DNA from: Phycomyces blakesleeanus NRRL 1555(-) | Lineage: Eukaryota > Mucoromycota > Mucoromycetes > Mucorales > Phycomycetaceae | Length of the DNA: 64,000 bases | NCBI RefSeq assembly: GCF_001638985.1 | Contig: NW_017265171.1 | Coordinates: forward strand, 292,186-356,185 | Direction of reading: 5' to 3' | Shown here: positions 10,598 through 22,574 of the stretch, in pieces | Position numbering within the stretch: position 1 is the stretch's first letter | Layout: each line of letters starts with the position of its first letter | Program-made: the position numbers and the translations under genes | Notes under the pieces: generated by a model | Told to the model about the DNA's origin: nothing | The model's database searches: none | Seen by the model: the letters and a program-made list of their open reading frames with translations, nothing else

Positions 10598-10759
10598 CTT
10601 CCTTCCATACCTCCACAATATATATAACCACAAACATATAAATAGAAAAACATTGTAAAAATATAAAAGCCAAAAACAAGTCGTGATTTTCCTCTTTTGC
10701 CTTGCAGCATAGAGGCTCACTAATAAACTAGAGCCTTCGGCTCCCTACAAAAAAAAAAA
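10598..10759 (+). other. LINE 3'UTR and poly(A) tail
   Basis: About 150 non-coding bases end in a small potential stem, GAGCCTTCGGCTC (10731-10743). This is followed by CCTAC and an A-run, and then the 3' target duplication. A GAGCC/GGCTC hairpin at the extreme 3' end could be the signal recognised by ORF2; that role is inferred. Confidence 0.6.
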
Positions 10760-10789
10760 TGCTAGTTATACTATTTGGAGAATTATTTT

Positions 10790-11045
10790 TAAAATTGCTA
10801 TTACATTTTTCTTTTTTTTATTTCTCTTTTTTTTTCTTTTTTTTATTTCTATTTTTTTTATTTCTTTTTTTTTTATTTCTTTTTTTTTCTTTTTTTTTAT
10901 TTCTTTTTTTTATTTTTTTTTTTAATTTTTTTTTTATTTCTTTTTTTTTTATTTTTTTATTTTTTTTTTATTTCTTTTTTTTATTTTTTTTATTTTTTCA
11001 TCTCTTTTTTTTTTCATCTCTTTTTTTATTTCTTTTTTTTGTCAT
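10790..11045 (+). repeat. (TTATTTCTTTTTTTT)n pyrimidine tract
   Basis: About 250 bases are almost only T with periodic TTATTTC or CATCTC interruptions. The Phe/Leu-rich frame it opens is a composition artefact. It belongs to the internal part of the mariner-like element, downstream of the LINE. Confidence 0.75.
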
Positions 11046-12235
11046 GAGCTTGTGCTATTTTTTGTTACTGTTTTTGTGTGTGTAATATTTGGGTTTTTTT
11101 TGGTATTTTGTATCATGAGGGTTTCCAAAATTGAGATCGGGTAGTATTGTGAGCAAAGCATAATTCTTGGACCGCTTTCAGTTGTTTAACAGATTGTTGG
11201 ACATTTACTTGTTTCGAGTGCAGATTACAAAGAGTTGTTGAGTTTGATATTAAGAAGATCAGGATTCTGACATTGTAAAATGGTTGGAGCAGGTGCTGAA
11301 TAAATATAGCATTTTTGGATTCTTTTTTGTAATGGTATTAGATGCTTGTGTAGGACCAGGTTCATAAGAAATACAATTGCTGTGGTAGTCAATCAGATTA
11401 CTGGATATTTGAGATAAAAATTGGCAAGTTTTTGTGTGGTCGGTAGAGTGAATTCTACTGTTGGATTTCGAAAAAGTATAGTCGGTGAAATGCACTTAAA
11501 AGCATTATGAATATGTGTAGACTGGTTCCTATCGTACAGGTAGATGTTTGATCTTGTAGTTTCTTTGTAGGTGGAGGGTTGAATCGTCACGTTTTCTTTT
11601 CAGGTTTATAGCTTTTGTTCAAAATACTATAGATTATTTAGAGATTAATATCAATGACTCCGAGGTATAGGCTTTATTTACATACAGAAACATAATGTGA
11701 TCTGGAAATAATAAAAAAATCCATGAGGTGTAGAGCTTTAGGCAGTGTTTTCATTGTCAGAGTAATATTTAGTTGTTGAAGTGAGCATGAGAATGAGATT
11801 TATTGCTGATTTAAGAAGAGAAATAAACAGTTTTGGTATATAAACACCAAATGGAAAGAGAGAGAATTATGATATCTCTTTTAAAAAAGAATGTTTATAA
11901 TAAATTTATGGCTGCGGGTAATATATTGTCCTATTTATTTTTTATCTCCTTGAGTTCAATTTTACTACTTTATTTAGTGGACCTTGGAATATTATTTTTT
12001 GATATAAAAAGCTGAAAATATAATGACTAATACTATTTAACAACAACTCAATCTTCTTTACATCTATTCTTGCTGCTTCAACTTGTGTTCTGATTTTTAT
12101 CTTGCATCTTAAGTAATTACTATTTAATTATAACTGCTATGTGCTAGATATAACTATATTTATATAAAATATGTCACTTTAACATATCTTCCTATTTCTT
12201 TATTTTTTCACCTTTTATTATCAGAAAACCCTACA
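11046..12235. other. Non-coding interior of the mariner-like element
   Basis: AT-rich sequence between the LINE/T-tract and the small HTH gene. No open frame with recognisable content was found on either strand. The last ~100 bases (about 12130-12235) should hold the promoter of the HTH gene and contain TATA-like AT runs (TATATTTATATAAAATATG near 12145), but I cannot define a site. Confidence 0.5.
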
Positions 12236-12619
12236 ATGTTACACGAAAAACTTGAAGAATATAACAGTGCCTTTGAAAAAATCATGGAAGAGCTTGAAGA
12301 GCCTGAAATGCCAGAAAATCCAAAAAGTTCTGCCCCGTCAACAACAGACGAAACCCCCAAAAAAAGTAGAGGGCAATATCAAAAGCCTACGGATAAAGAT
12401 ATAAAAAAGCTTCTTTATCTCTACTTCATAAGGGGATTAACTATCGAAAAAGCCAGCAAGATAGTAAATATGAAACAAACAACTGCTGGTGGCTATATTT
12501 TGAAGTGGAGAAAGTCTCCAGTTGTTTTTTTCATTAAAAACAACAAGGAGGCTACAAGTGACAAAAAAATGAATCTTTTATTCGAAACTTACTCTGCAAT
12601 AAAGAAAGCATACAAATAA
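12236..12619 (+). CDS. Small HTH protein related to the transposase N-terminus
   Basis: An uninterrupted 127-codon frame starts MLHEKLEEYNSAF. Residues about 1-27 are charged and likely to form a coiled coil. Residues about 28-50 are Pro/Ser/Thr-rich. Residues about 50-95 (RGQYQKPTDKDIKKLLYLY ... KQTTAGGYILKWRK) look like a helix-turn-helix and align by eye with the segment GSYRKYNQNQVNKLF ... NVRTAQNYVRLARE of the transposase in the same element. It has no catalytic domain. It lies next to the right terminal repeat and is transcribed towards it. It may be a stand-alone DNA-binding partner or repressor that recognises the terminal repeats. The similarity is seen; the function is inferred. It is intact although the transposase has a stop. 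Confidence 0.7.
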   Translation: MLHEKLEEYNSAFEKIMEELEEPEMPENPKSSAPSTTDETPKKSRGQYQKPTDKDIKKLLYLYFIRGLTIEKASKIVNMKQTTAGGYILKWRKSPVVFFIKNNKEATSDKKMNLLFETYSAIKKAYK

Positions 12620-12834
12620 TATCATTGCATTTTCAATTTTAACATAATTATTATAATGAGATACTTGCTTTATTATCTTATAACTGCAGTAAGGTATTTA
12701 ACTTTAACAAAGTAATCTGGAGAAAAGTTTGCATATTCTGTTAGTTCTCTCTATAGATATTTTCTATGACGTATCTTTGTAGAAAGATCTACATATATTG
12801 AAGTGCTATTACATTAGGCGTTTGGCACTTATAT

Positions 12835-13274
12835 AAAAAAATATGGCAGTTATATAAAAAAAATACGACGTTTACAAAAAAAAATACTACGGTTATATAA
12901 AAAAAATACAACGTTTACAAAAAAAAATACTACGGTTATATAAAAAAAATTCGACGTTTACAAAAAAAAATACGACGTTTACAAAAAAAAAGTACGACGT
13001 TTACAAAAAAAAGTACGACGTTTACAAAAAAAAAATACTACGGTTATATAAAAAAAATTGTAAGGCGCAAGGATAAAAAAATTGAGTGCCATGTACCCTT
13101 CCGCCAATAGTAAAAGGGGGGGAGCAAATTCAGATGGCAATGGGAGCAAATTCAGTTGGCAATGGACGCAAATTCAATTTCTATGGAAGCCAATCAGATG
13201 TCAATGGGTTCTAATTAGATGGAAACGGATGCTAATTAGATGGAAATGGGCGCCAATTGAATGGATAAAACCAG
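12835..13274 (-). repeat. Right terminal inverted repeat of the mariner-like element
   Basis: The complement of the left repeat, with only a few substitutions and small differences in the number of inner GTAAACGTCGTA/T-run units. It ends GGATAAAACCAG at 13274, followed by TACTA. Confidence 0.88.
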
Positions 13275-13279
13275 TACTA

Positions 13280-15800
13280 GTTGCTTTATTCAGACTTTAT
13301 ACAGTCGAGACCAAAGATCAAGAGCCCGATTTCCGCATAGATTTACAGGGATACAAGTGGCTTTCTTTACCCATTAACATATTGATAGCTGTTTGAAGCA
13401 GTCTTTTTACAGTTCAATTCAACAGTCAAGGTTCAAATCCCCGTCAAAAATCACTGATATACTGCCACTTTTTAGTATTTACTTACTGCCAATTGTGTTT
13501 CTTTAGTCTACTCACAGAAAAGGCCAACAATCAAGATGCCACTCTCCTTCTTGGATGTTAGGTATACCAGTATCTTTGGGTATTTACCTATTACCAGCTT
13601 TAGTTCGGTAGTCTTTTCACAATTGAGGCCAACACCCAAGATTCCATAGTTCATGCAGGGTTACTGGTATATATACCTCTTTGAGCATTTGCTTGGTGTC
13701 TGCTATATTTGTCTAGTCTTTTCATAGTCAAGGCTACTAATTGAGATTCCGCTGCTCATCTAGGGTAAAAGGTATATATGCTTTTTTTTTAATAGTTAAT
13801 CATTGCTTATTGAAATTGTCTAATAATTTTACAGTCAACGCTGATGATCAAGTTTCTGCTATTCGTCGAGGTAACAGGCGTACACCCTCCTTTGAATATC
13901 TTTCTGTCATCCATCATATTTATCTAGTCATATCATAGTCCACACCAAGGTTCAAGAGTTTAGTCTCCACCCAGGTTCACAGACATTCAAGTATAATTGC
14001 CCTTTTAGGACTGCCGGCTGCTATTGCCTATTGCTTTTAATATATAGGTCAAGGGATAAATTTCCTACTCTCAACCATGAGCCACAGGTATCACCGTTTA
14101 TTTTGAACATTTATTTATTATCGATTACATTTGATTAGTATTTTAAATCCGAGTCCAACGATCAAGCTTCAGCTTTCCGGGAAGGGTTGAAGATATCCAT
14201 GTATCTTTGATTTTTTTTAATATCGACTGAATTTCTCTGGCGTTTGCACATTCAAGTCCATTGATCAAGTCTTTGGTCATTATCAAGTTTCCACTCAACA
14301 TTATTGGGTAAAGGTATATAAGATTCTTAGATTACTTTTTTACAGCCAATGACATTTATCAAGCGTTTTTAGAGTCCTGGTCAACGATCAAGATCCTGCT
14401 ATTAATTCAACGTCTTAGATATATAAGTGTATTTAAATATTACTTTACTACTGATTCTATCTATTTAATCTTTTTTTTTTCTTTTTCTTTTTTACATTCT
14501 ATGCTAGCCCTCACGGCTCTAGTCTCCATCAAGGCTTATAGACATACAAGGTTTTTTTATTGGAATATGTTCTTACTATCAGTTTTAATTTTTCTAGTAA
14601 TTTCACAGTTCATACCAACGATTAGGCGTCCGATTTCCATCCAGGGCTACAGGCATACATCTTTATTACACCATTTACTTACAGCCTGTTTTATATGTCC
14701 AGAATCTTCACAGCTCATGTCAACAGTCACGGTTTTGACCTACATCTCCAACCATAGGTATATATATATTTCCGAGAATTTACTTACTATTAGGTGTATT
14801 TTTCTAGTGTTTTCATAGTAAAGACCAACGATTAATATTCCGACATTTTCCTACAGTCATAGACATACAAGTCTCTTTGAGCCTTTAGTTACTTTAAGCT
14901 GTATATTCCCATACTTTTTACGGCAAAGACCAGCGATCAAGGTTTCACTCTCCATAAAAATCCTCAGGTATACAAAGCTCTTTAAATATTTTCTTACTAT
15001 CAATTAGATTATTCTAGTGTTTACACAGTCAAAGCCAAACTATAAAGCCTCTGTTGCCCGTCCAAGTTCTCCAGTATATATATATATATATTGAGCATCT
15101 ACTTACTGGTTGTTGTTTTTAGTTATCTTGACATAGTCAAAACCAACGATTAAGGTTTCACCATACATCCAGGGTATGAGATACACATGTCTCGTTTAGT
15201 ATTTAGCTATCAACTATTATTTTGTCTAGCTTTTTTTTTTATATATTTTAAGCCAACGATCAAGTTTTGAGTATTTATTCATGATCACAGGTATATATTT
15301 CTTTTTGAACATATACTTATTGTTGGCTTTCTTTTTTTAGTCTATTTACCACCAGGGCGAACGATCAATATTCCGCTGCCCATTTTGGGCTATATGTATA
15401 CATGACTCTTTAAGCAGTTAATACTTGTCGCTTTTATTTGTCTAGTCTTTTAATCGCCAAGTCCAAAATTTATGGCTCTGCTCTACATCATGGGCCGTAG
15501 GTATACAAGTCTCTTTGTGAATCTATTCACTGATGGTTATAAATACTTATAATTTCACAGTTGGTGTCAAAGATCATTGTCTAACTCTTATTCATATGTT
15601 ACAGGTATACATTGTTTAGTTGCCCATTTTTCTTTGAATGATGCTTGTATTTGCTTATTTTTTTTTCTCTTCGTAGTTTAGGTCAATTATCATGGTTCTA
15701 TTCTTTATTAAGGATTAAAGACATAGGAGGGGTTTTTAAAATTTTCTCACTGAAAATTGTATTTACTAATTTTTTTTACAGCCGATACCAGGTATCAGTA
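13280..15800 (+). repeat. 105-bp satellite array, right block
   Basis: About 24 further units of the same satellite in the same orientation as 1-2540. The landmark (GG)TATAC or a variant recurs near 13347, 13560, 13666, 13770, 13877, 14312, 14651, 14755, 14968, 15289, 15500 and 15604. Units vary in length by a few bases (one near 14470-14530 is expanded by a T-run). The array fades out at about 15800, where a transposase remnant begins. Confidence 0.85.
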
Positions 15801-15829
15801 TTGTTCTGGGTAGTACTGAAAATGGGCAA

Positions 15830-16425
15830 TGAGATACTGCACGAATCCTGGACCCCCATGGATGCTCGTCAAAAAGAGTTTGTATTCCAACATAATGCAC
15901 TTTCCTCATACACCTTGTGGCAATCCTGGCACAAAACATATTTATGAACGCTTTTGTTCATGGATGAAAAATCCGTTTTGTGTTTGAGGCCAGAAATGTT
16001 CGATGGCAATTGTAAATTCTTCTCGTAAGTTGTCTAGAGCTTATTGATGAACTTTATCAGGATGACAGCGCCTTTGTTGGCCACATAGCGGGGAGCTAAC
16101 ATTACCACAAAAGTAGTAATGATCCTGTGCACTGGGTTCTCAGGCATATCGGGGGGGGGGGGGGGGGGGGGGCAAAAGGATCTATTGTAAAAAACCAAAA
16201 AAAAAATCATCTCCCTTTTTTTCAAATTTTTCTTTCTTCCATAGCACAACACCAACCTTCATTAACAAATTCCTCGACCTCCACCTTAACAACATCTTCA
16301 TTATTGTTTTCTTTGTTTTCATCGCCATTGTCTTTGCTGTTGTGAATCTCCTCATTCGTAACTGGAACATTCTCATCGTCAGACACTGGGGTTCCTTCCC
16401 AAGCAAGTAAGTTGGTCTGACCACA
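15830..16425 (-). pseudogene. tnp2-like transposase fragment (copy D)
   Basis: Read on the minus strand, a stretch rich in Asp/Glu/Asn (16270-16390) resembles the acidic early exons of copies A-C. It is followed by NPVHRIITTFVVML...NKGAVILIKFINKL (about 16045-16140), matching the start of the large exon of A and C. A Cys-pair segment then follows (LPSNISGLKHKT ... VLCQDCHKVYEESALC, about 15900-16015), matching LPLTINSLKHKTGF ... CSQCHSIY of copy C. Stops and a frame break follow and the rest of the enzyme is missing. A run of 22 G lies between the acidic exon and the large exon, where other copies have an intron. Confidence 0.65.
16151..16172 (+). repeat. Homopolymer of 22 G
   Basis: An uninterrupted G22 tract in otherwise AT-rich DNA, lying within the decayed transposase fragment. 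Such a run is unusual; its exact length may also be affected by sequencing error. Confidence 0.8.
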
Positions 16426-16989
16426 CTCTTCTTCCGTGGTTCTGGATTGACATGTTTAAATGGCTGTATTTAGAATAGGTTACATAATTACGCTCTATTA
16501 TTTTTATTTAAATAAATATTTCCTACGTTCAACATCAACCTCCATCGAATTTCTATGGGCAGAAGATTCTGTTAAAACATGTTATTTTTTGAACTACAAA
16601 AAAAGTAGAATATAATAGAATAATACTACAAACTGCGTACCACTTTCACATCTTATAGCATCTAATCTTGCTTTGTTATGGCGCTGAGCAGTTCTTCCGG
16701 CTACAAAACTATAGACTAGTTCGTTCTGACTACACCCAGCGCAATAGCACTTTTTATTGTAAGGTTGAGGGGTTGAGAACATTGTGTTTTTTGTTAAAAA
16801 AATTGAGAAAAAGGAAACAGGTGCTACATGTACTTTATTCACAAAGTCTTTATAATAATAAATAGAATAACTTTTGTTGCTTGTTATATCCGAGCCAATA
16901 GAATACAGTAAAGCTGTGTTTTCAACTTGTGAACATGGAAAACTATCCCACATTTACAATTGTTATCAAACAACTGTGCGCATTGTAAT

Positions 16990-17437
16990 TTCCACCCTTT
17001 TTTTCAGTGTGATCCGTTCTCAAATACAAGCAGTTATGACAGCTACGCCATTGAATATTGATGAGGGTACCTTCTCAATATCTAACCATCCAATTGCTAG
17101 CATGGTGCAGAGCTACATCCATATGCAGCCTGAAGTAGAGTATGTTTTGTCTTCAGTCGTGGAAGAGAAAGCTCGTAGACACCTTTCGTATAAAATTCAC
17201 AGCGCAAAATCTATGTCAGAAAAGTTAGCTGGGCGTAATCGGTTTTCTCGTTGTCGAACAAGAAAGATAAGAGTAAGTATAATCCACGGTTTTTGTTTAA
17301 ATAATTTTAACATTTTTTTTTTCTTTTTACAAAGGAGTGTCATTTTTTATTTAGAATTCCTAATTGTTGATATTATAACACAGATCAAAGAATACTTTAG
17401 CAAGTTAAAAGGACGGAGAAATGATCAAAAAGAATAA
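16990..17437 (+). pseudogene. Accessory gene remnant of tnp2-like copy E
   Basis: An exon-like stretch after a TTTTTTTCAG acceptor (about 17008) encodes QAVMTATPLNIDEGTFSIS and ends in a basic segment SRCRTRKIR at 17273, just before GTAAGT. A possible last exon after 17380 ends IKEYFSKLKGRRNDQKE and stops at 17437. The shape (a ~90-residue exon ending in a basic patch, phase-0 donor) and the position, converging on a transposase remnant, match the accessory genes of copies B and C. The sequence identity is weak, so this is a contextual assignment. Confidence 0.45.
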
Positions 17438-17959
17438 AGGTCATTAGCTTTTCCAAGTGTCCAGCTATTCCAAGAAACGTCGAACTTTTGAAGGAGAGAA
17501 AGGTGCGTGTTGTTGCATGGAATAGCACACGGCATAATAAAAAAAGTACAGAGTATATAGTATTTTATTGATTTTTATTCATTGTTTTGAAAGATGTGGG
17601 TTGAATTGATAAAAGATGATGCGGTAGTAATGTCAAGATGGGAATTAATAAATAAATAATTATTTTATTTTATTTTACTTTATTTTACAGCCGATTAATG
17701 AAATATATATATATACAAAACAATTATTTAATTATACAACCTTGATTGTTTTATCCACGGTTTTTTTTCGTTGGAAATTGTAATATCGCTCTCTGTAAGT
17801 TTATTTTGATAAAAGCTAAGAAAATGGTGGGCATTGGGTATTAAATATACAGGTATTTTGTCTTTCATACTTTTGATAAAAACAATAAAAATAAATAACG
17901 GTTTTTACTATTCGTTGATAATAGAATTCAATATAATTTTAAATATTTGATAAAGAAGT

Positions 17960-20790
17960 AATGCTAAAACAAAAGAAAAATAGAGAGATAAATAAAGGCA
18001 AACCCTTTCGCAGTCAAAAAAACTCTTACTATAATTATTTATATTAGTAATATAAATAATTCTATTTTTTTTCGTGACTACTTTTCTAGGCAGTGGGATG
18101 ACTAGGCGCTTTTGGATCCCACCCTGGATGTTGTGCGTAGTCAACGCGAAATACGAATGCAGACGATGCACCGGGATGATGCACGCAATACTCTTCTTAA
18201 TAAACTCACTCACCCACAAATTCAGACCTTACCCAACTAACGGCTTAATTCTGACAGAATGGCATGTCGCAAATCTTTTTAAAAAACCAAACGTTGACAC
18301 TTTTGATTCTACCAATCTTGATGACAAGTAAATATGTACTCAATCTGACCAGGGAATTTAGAGATGTCGTCAACTATCCTACCAAAAAAAACATAACCCG
18401 CACAATTGAGCTGCGATATTTCTTCTGTTCACTAAAAAACTCCTGGCCAAGCAACGAAATATTCTTCATCTTCTGAATGCAAATGTTTACCAGCACATTC
18501 TCACCAAGTGAAATACTCCCCACGCCGCAGAAAGAAAAGTATTCTGGTAAGCCTTGACATAGAATTTGAATAGCCATTAAGAGTAATCATACTTCATCGT
18601 ATTCAAATTTTGTAACTTCAATGGCATGGTAGTTGGTGGCGACGTCTTAATTCCGATTACATTGTACCATAGGCTGTTGACGACTTGCTGGAACATCGGG
18701 AGGTCAAATGGCAATGCAGGAGGATAATCATTATCAATGCACTGAAGACACGGTAGATGAGATTCAGATAGCACTTGCGCGACGCCTTAGGAAAATATTA
18801 TTATACGCAGCAGAAGATTAATGGAATACACAGGAAGAAAAGTGTCAGTGAACGCATTCTCCGGAAAAACGCTCATTACTGTCACCTCTAGACCATTACG
18901 GTAGTTTGTCTTAATGTTTTTTTTAACTTATACTTGTGTATCTTAAGGTTATACATCCTAAATTTAAAGACCAGACCAAAGTCAAGCATCAACTCACACA
19001 AATGCATATTTGGTGTGCTACTCCTTTTTTTCGTAAATACTCTGACATTATTCCCCAAATTTACCAAGGGGCTGGCCTGCGTAATCTATATGTAAGTACT
19101 TGTTCAATGGACCTTTCAACTTTCGGCATGTCTTGGCAAGATTGGTCTAGTTATTGTAATCACTTTTGGGCAAAAACTCCTTCAACACCACCAGAAAATG
19201 CACCAGACACAACGATCGCCACTCGCCTGCCTTCATATATAGGAACTAAGGCGTGACTTTTTCGAATAAGACGGTATATTCAGGAGGAAGAGGAATATCA
19301 TCAGCAAAGCGTTGTATACGAGCAATAACAGCAGCGGAAAAATACAAAGGCATTTCAAACACTGGCCATACGGTTCGCTATCACAAGAAATATATTGTGC
19401 GTGAGATCAACAATCATGTAAGCGATGCAACTCTGAAAACTGCATGCCGTTCTGCTTCTCCAAATTTTCTCTTTCTACATCTGATTCTGTGCAAAACCAC
19501 ATATTGTCATATATGGAAATCATCTCTTCTGTCCGTGATTCCCAGTTTTCATTGACACGCCAAACGTAATTGATCTTACTTGATGCAGTAATCACGGGGA
19601 TATATCATTTGAATTTATGACAGCCATATGTGTTTACATGCCATGTTCTGTGAATCCGGCAGTATTTCTAGCAGCAGATATCTCGGAAGCGACATACATG
19701 ATAGCAGTATAGACGGTAGTACCATTAGGGAACTTGGTAGTCCTCACAGCTATACTACCATAACAGTCTACCATCCCATCAACAAATGTTTCCAGAAATA
19801 CATCCATCTAGTCGTCCTCTACTTCCTTTGGACCAGGCATGACATCAACGAGGATAATATTTTCTGGTCTCATTTGGTCTTCCTTGGGGAAATTGCTGAT
19901 AAGTAAGTACAAAGCACCGCCTGTATAAATCCGTCCTTCAAACAGCTTAAACCAATATACATTCAATGTCAACATGAGAGAATTGGCATGATTTACAAAG
20001 GTCCCGTCGGCTTCACCGAGCATATCAGTCTAAATTGCATCATCGTATACGTCCGTCATCGTACTTTCTATTGTTTTGCTTGACCCCTAGTGCACGATTT
20101 ACTCATCTGACTTGACTTTGTGGAAATGTTGTGACGAGATATTTTCTCAGTAAGCTGTAAGGAAATACCATGAGAGGGACTGGCTTCTCAATTGCTGGTC
20201 TGGCATACAGGGAATTACTGGCATAGATAGATGGAGCGGAATGTGCTTCTCGGAGGAACAGTTGGATTGATGATACCCTGGTAAGTATATGACATTACGT
20301 TTGATACAGATGGTGTACTTGAAGACGGTTTTGTCATAAGATCGAATCCAGACATTATTTTCGATACATCAACGGTGACATATGGATCAGTATCCTTCTC
20401 ATAGGTAACAAGAAAGTATTGGAATAATTTCAGTGTTGTAGATCCTCCTTGCTTGAGCCAAGCAAAACGCTTGAAATATAACACCAAATAGAGCTATTAG
20501 TTGAGTGACTTGATGAATGTCATCCATTTTCAAACATAGGATTACAAAAAGGCAAGTGTTATGATAAGTATCATCATTATCTGTAATATGATTTATGTAT
20601 ATTTCTTTGTTCAATAGGTGCATACCTGAATCCATCGTATCTTTAAATACTATGACACCAACAATGTCAGCTTTATTCTCATCGTTGGACTCCTCACTTT
20701 AATCCGGATAGTTATTGTCAAATGGCGATAGTAGTGTCTCAGTATCATACTCTTCTTTGAATTGAAAAAGTTTGTCTTCTCGCAAAAAAA
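17960..20790 (-). pseudogene. Decayed tnp2-like transposase (copy E)
   Basis: Pieces in the correct order on the minus strand match copy C. An acidic exon lies at 20625-20790. The segment GGSTTLKLFQYFLV ... MSGFDLMT is near 20330-20440. GTFVNHANSLMLTLNVYWF ... GGALYLLISNFP ... PENIILVDVMPGPKE is at 19820-20000 (the catalytic-region counterpart of LNIDWFQPFDG). ERENLEKQNGMQFSELHRL is near 19420-19480, RIQKMKNISLLGQEF near 18440-18490, and IIPVHRLHS ... KRLVIPLPRK near 18085-18180 at the C-terminus. Many stops and frame changes separate the pieces. It converges on the accessory remnant at 16990-17437. No functional product is expected. Confidence 0.8.
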
Positions 20791-22546
20791 AGTATACTAT
20801 GTGTGGCGGTTTCAGGAAATCTAATAGAAGAAGTAACTTTATCTACAATAATAAAAATAAAAAAAATATGTTTTATACGATTTTTTTTGGTCTTGGTTAT
20901 TGAGATATATCAGTCTATTATCAATGTAATAAACTCTACTAAGCTTACGGTCTCTATTAGTAAGAATTACAAATTGAATTCTATATATCTCTTTTAATAT
21001 AATGACAATAAGGGTTTAACTAGCTATCGATGCGTGACGATTCGTGGCAGCAATGCTTTAACTACTATTCAAATAATGTTCAATATAAAAGTACAACACT
21101 TGTTGGGTGCCTTTAATATTTTTGAGTAAAATACTTTTGGGTGTAATAATCTTGATTAAAATACCCGTGAGTAAGATTGATTATAATATTATAAATATCA
21201 TTATTAATTGTACATCTAGCACACTAATTGTTTGTAAGTTTCGGTCAAGTCTCGACAGTCAATCATCCAATCTTTTTGTTAGAGCAACCCTTTCAATTTC
21301 GATATTTAACAAAAAAGGCGTTGGTATATATATATGTATATATATAATATTAATTACCACAGTACGGAAATACACGATAATCATTATTAAAACACGAGTT
21401 TAAAGTAGGCAGGGAAAGTACGCCAAAGTACATCACTAAGTACGCATTTTACTCTCTCGTAATGATATAGCTCTCGATACCAGTGTGTTTCGTTTTATAT
21501 TACCAACCCAAGATATTATAATGGACGCCACAAGTACTTTGTAACTCTAATGTCTTGAATTCAAAAAATCAAATAGTAACCACGATAGTACTTGACATAA
21601 CCGTGTATATATTTGACAGTATAGAAATACTTATTTGTTTTTTTCTATCATTATGTACTCTTTATATTAACTTATTTTATTAACAGCTTCTATTGTATTT
21701 GATTTTAAAGAAGAAAAAAACAGAGTACTTGTATGTGATACCCAGAGTCAGATATACTCGACGTCTTCAAGAAATTATACTTATACAGTCGAATATTGTT
21801 TTCATGCTAATTGAGCCTCCACAGTTCTAATTAAAGCAAGAAATATTATCTTTGTTTTCAAATAGGCTCTTGTAGAGAACGGTAAATGTAATTGCGAAAA
21901 TATTTACAAGGCAATTAGCAAGAAAAGTTTCATATTTATTTTACAGTTTTCGATGCACCCGAGTTGGTCGATATACTTTACATTCAAGTGGCTGCTGAAG
22001 AAAAAGAAAAAGAAAAAGAAAGGCGTATTTTTATACTAATGTGTCTTACATGACATGGAAATAAGCACTGGTGCAAATCATTAGGAGTACTGCTACTAAA
22101 CTTTTCGACTAGTTGGCGGATGGGTATACATAAGAAATTATCGGTTTTGGTCGTAAATAAATGAATATGGTACATCAAAGGATACCATTCTGCGCACACA
22201 CCCGCACTCACGCAAAACAATCGGATCCAGTACATAATCAAATAACACTGGACTTATAGGTTTTTATATTTCTTACCATTTTATCATTTTTCATGAAAAT
22301 AATTAAACTGCCAACACAAAGCAACTGCCGAAAAAAACAAAATAATATTAGTACAGTTGCACCTAACCAAAACTCATATACCACTACAGTCCTCATCGTC
22401 CACCATAATAGCAACGATTTTGCTAATATTGAAAGGCAATTAGTTATTCCTTTCTTTTATATTGTTTATCCACGCACACAAACGCCAACTGTACCAAGAA
22501 TTAATTTGAGTTGGGTGCAATTTTAGACAATCCAATTTCTTTGTCA

Positions 22547-22574
22547 TTCTTTCTTTCTTTCTTTCTTTCTTTTT
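22547..22574 (+). repeat. (TTTC)n microsatellite
   Basis: Seven uninterrupted TTTC units. A simple repeat with no further function visible. Confidence 0.85.

Larger units (their letters stand above)
5441..10758 (+). mobile_element. L1-type LINE retrotransposon (Grem-LINE1-like), intact
   Basis: The element carries a gag-like ORF1 with two CCHC knuckles and an ORF2 with endonuclease, reverse transcriptase and a C-terminal zinc finger. It ends in a short 3'UTR and A-tail (10749-10759). It is flanked by a 14-bp direct repeat AAAAATGCTAGTTA at 5427-5440 and about 10755-10768. Base composition is clearly GC-richer than the surrounding AT-rich DNA. The 5' junction lies only two bases before the ORF1 start codon, so either the element has almost no 5'UTR or it is truncated just there. 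The two-ORF CCHC/APE/RT structure matches the Grem-LINE1 elements described from Mucor pericentric regions. The exact family is inferred. Confidence 0.88.
2541..13274. mobile_element. Composite mariner-like DNA transposon with long TIRs
   Basis: The element is delimited by near-identical inverted repeats starting CTGGTTTTATCC at 2541 and ending with the complement at 13274. The flanks are TACTA at 2536-2540 and TACTA at 13275-13279. Removing the insert plus one TACTA restores a normal 105-bp satellite unit. The duplication could be read as TA, the usual Tc1/mariner target, within matching satellite sequence, or as 5 bp. Inside are a DD34E transposase on the minus strand (3190-4722), a small HTH gene on the plus strand (12236-12619) and a nested LINE (5441-10758). 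Without the LINE the element would be about 5.4 kb. The two element genes diverge from the middle towards opposite ends. Confidence 0.85.

Noticed and set aside
10759..11085. 108-codon Phe/Leu-rich frame looking like a membrane protein
   Set aside because: It is produced by a T-rich low-complexity tract; no flanking coding signal.
18936..19555. Plus-strand frames of 100-106 codons
   Set aside because: They lie opposite the decayed copy E transposase pieces on the minus strand and show no recognisable content.
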